Below the pieces are notes generated by a model. That model made no database searches, was not told the origin of the DNA, and was given only the letters and a program-made list of their open reading frames with translations. Below are positions 5,349-5,996 of a stretch of 5,996 bases of DNA, one piece after another. This DNA is from Candidatus Woesearchaeota archaeon (GTDB lineage Archaea; Nanobdellota; Nanobdellia; Woesearchaeales; UBA10216). The DNA lies in NCBI GenBank assembly GCA_023269295.1, contig JAHFTU010000083.1, positions 1 through 5,996 on the forward strand, given 5' to 3'. How positions within the stretch are numbered: position 1 is the first letter of the stretch; every line of letters starts with the position of its first letter. The translations under genes and the position numbers were made by a program.

Positions 5349-5726
5349 ATGATAACACAAAGTAAGGAAAAAGAGATATTTATGAAAAATAAGTATTTTA
5401 AGAAGATAACGAAATTATTAAAGCAAGCGCACCCTAAACTTGCGACTAAATATCTTTTGGAATTTAAAAATTGTTTTGGAGCTATCGCTGGTTATGTCAA
5501 CGGCCACATATTTATTTCGTGCGGAAAGTTTGGAGTTGCGCTTAGGCTTCCACCTGAAACAATTACTGAACTCTTCCAAAAAGAAGATGTCTCGCAATTA
5601 AGATATTTCCAGAAAGGGCACGTAAAAAAGGAATACGCTGTTATTCCACAACAGATAATAGATGACCAGGGCAGTTTCGAAAAGCTTTTAAACAAAAGTA
5701 TACAATATGTTTTAGGGTTGAATTAA
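5349..5726 (+). CDS. TfoX N-terminal-domain protein
   Basis: This is a small protein resembling the TfoX N-terminal domain, a fold found in stand-alone proteins of unknown activity and in the bacterial competence regulator. From ATG 5349 it has 125 residues. The recognisable core is FGAIAGYVNGHIFISCG followed by a strand-loop with VALRLPPE, then YFQKGHVKKEYAVIPQQIID, matching the family's G-x-x-x-V-N-G-x-x-F, L-R-L-P and (M/V)-K-x-Y-x-x-(V/I)-P elements. A C-terminal helix (SFEKLLNKSIQYVLG) closes the domain. The start is not certain: AGAAGTGA, 5 bases before ATG 5349 and overlapping the XPD stop, suggests coupled translation, while ATG 5382 would drop only a polar tail. Base composition is much more AT-rich than in the helicase (about 33-35% GC in sampled lines). 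No cellular role can be inferred from the neighbours. Confidence 0.72.
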   Translation: MITQSKEKEIFMKNKYFKKITKLLKQAHPKLATKYLLEFKNCFGAIAGYVNGHIFISCGKFGVALRLPPETITELFQKEDVSQLRYFQKGHVKKEYAVIPQQIIDDQGSFEKLLNKSIQYVLGLN

Positions 5727-5738
5727 TTATTAAGGTAT

Positions 5739-5743
5739 AAGGT
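5739..5743 (+). promoter_or_regulatory. Possible ribosome binding site of the DUF1059 gene
   Basis: AAGGT lies 7 bases before ATG 5751 in the 24-base gap after the TfoX-like gene. An AT-rich stretch (AATTAATTAT, about 5721-5730) could alternatively be a TATA box for a leaderless transcript. Neither is decisive. Confidence 0.3.
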
Positions 5744-5750
5744 AAAAAAT

Positions 5751-5984
5751 ATGAAAAAATTAACTTGTAGAGATCTTGGTGGTCCTTGTGATAAAGAGGT
5801 CACTGGAAATTCATTTAATGATGTAGGAAATAATTGTAAAACTCATGTAATGGAACAGATTAATAGTGGCGATGAAGCTCATCTAGCTGCTGCTGCCAAA
5901 ATGAAAAATGCATCGCCAGAAGAACATAAGTCTATGATGGCAGAGTTCGAAAAGAGATATAACAAAGCTCCTAATATAGTATAG
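5751..5984 (+). CDS. DUF1059-like small metal-binding protein
   Basis: This is a 77-residue cytoplasmic protein resembling DUF1059, a family annotated as predicted small metal-binding proteins of unknown role. The hallmark is at the start: LTCRDLGGPCDKEVTG (4-19), with Cys6, Asp8, Cys13 and Asp14 as in the family's C-R-D-x-G-x-x-C-D pattern. A segment NDVGNNCKTHVMEQI (23-37) follows, with Cys29 and His32 at about the place of the family's conserved helix and histidine. The C-terminal half (40-77) is a charged helical stretch with EEHKSMMAEFEKRY that is longer than in the short DUF1059 proteins I recall. It follows the TfoX-like gene by 24 bases on the same strand and has the same AT-rich composition, so the two may form one small operon. 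After the stop, GGTGA at the window edge could be the next gene's ribosome binding site. Confidence 0.75.
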   Translation: MKKLTCRDLGGPCDKEVTGNSFNDVGNNCKTHVMEQINSGDEAHLAAAAKMKNASPEEHKSMMAEFEKRYNKAPNIV

Positions 5985-5996
5985 CGGAAATGGTGA

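Noticed and set aside
4994..5365. Plus-strand frame overlapping the XPD 3' end, and the minus-strand frames at 4059-4590 and 4714-5090
   Set aside because: XPD motifs continue to motif VI through this region in one frame. The alternatives are low-complexity shadow translations.
1..5996. tRNA, rRNA, CRISPR array, insertion sequence or clear terminator
   Set aside because: No cloverleaf, regularly spaced repeats, transposase motifs or convincing T-run terminators were seen at gene ends by eye.

Overview
The window looks archaeal. Four genes have an AT-rich TATA-like box centred about 27-30 bases before the start codon, the spacing of leaderless archaeal transcripts. The valyl-tRNA synthetase is of an archaeal type, and there is an XPD helicase with the four iron-sulfur cysteines. 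AbrB-fold and UPF0175 regulators, and a lipobox-bearing metzincin of a kind I recall from DPANN genomes, fit a Woesearchaeales-like archaeon. That lineage placement is inference; Archaea as such is well supported.

Layout. Positions 1-979 (minus) hold the N-terminal half of valS, which runs out of the window. It is divergent, across 114 bases, from a secreted lipoprotein metalloprotease (1094-1924, plus), each with its own TATA box. Positions 1925-3431 form a small island of regulators: an AbrB-domain protein (2046-2366, plus) converges on a toxin-antitoxin pair (2966-2383, minus). In that pair a DUF4258-like toxin is followed, with a 22-base overlap, by an antitoxin made of a CxC/CxxC zinc finger and an AbrB domain. 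A 237-base divergent gap with a possible gene remnant separates the pair from a UPF0175-type HTH protein (3204-3431, plus). Positions 3487-5343 (plus) encode an XPD/Rad3 helicase. It is followed by a TfoX-N-domain protein (5349-5726) and a DUF1059 small metal-binding protein (5751-5984), both clearly more AT-rich than the helicase.

How the parts relate. valS and XPD are housekeeping genes (translation; DNA repair/unwinding). Between them lies a cluster of antitoxin-type transcription factors. Two of these, with unrelated main domains, share a near-identical 43-base segment covering the end of the leader and the first ten codons (2033-2075 and 3191-3233, 37/43 identical), and both have a TTTTC(C)GAAAA palindrome upstream. 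This suggests promoter/start duplication or shared control. The minus-strand toxin-antitoxin genes instead use Shine-Dalgarno sites, so leaderless and leadered initiation alternate within 1.5 kb. No tRNA, rRNA, CRISPR array, transposase or convincing terminator was seen.
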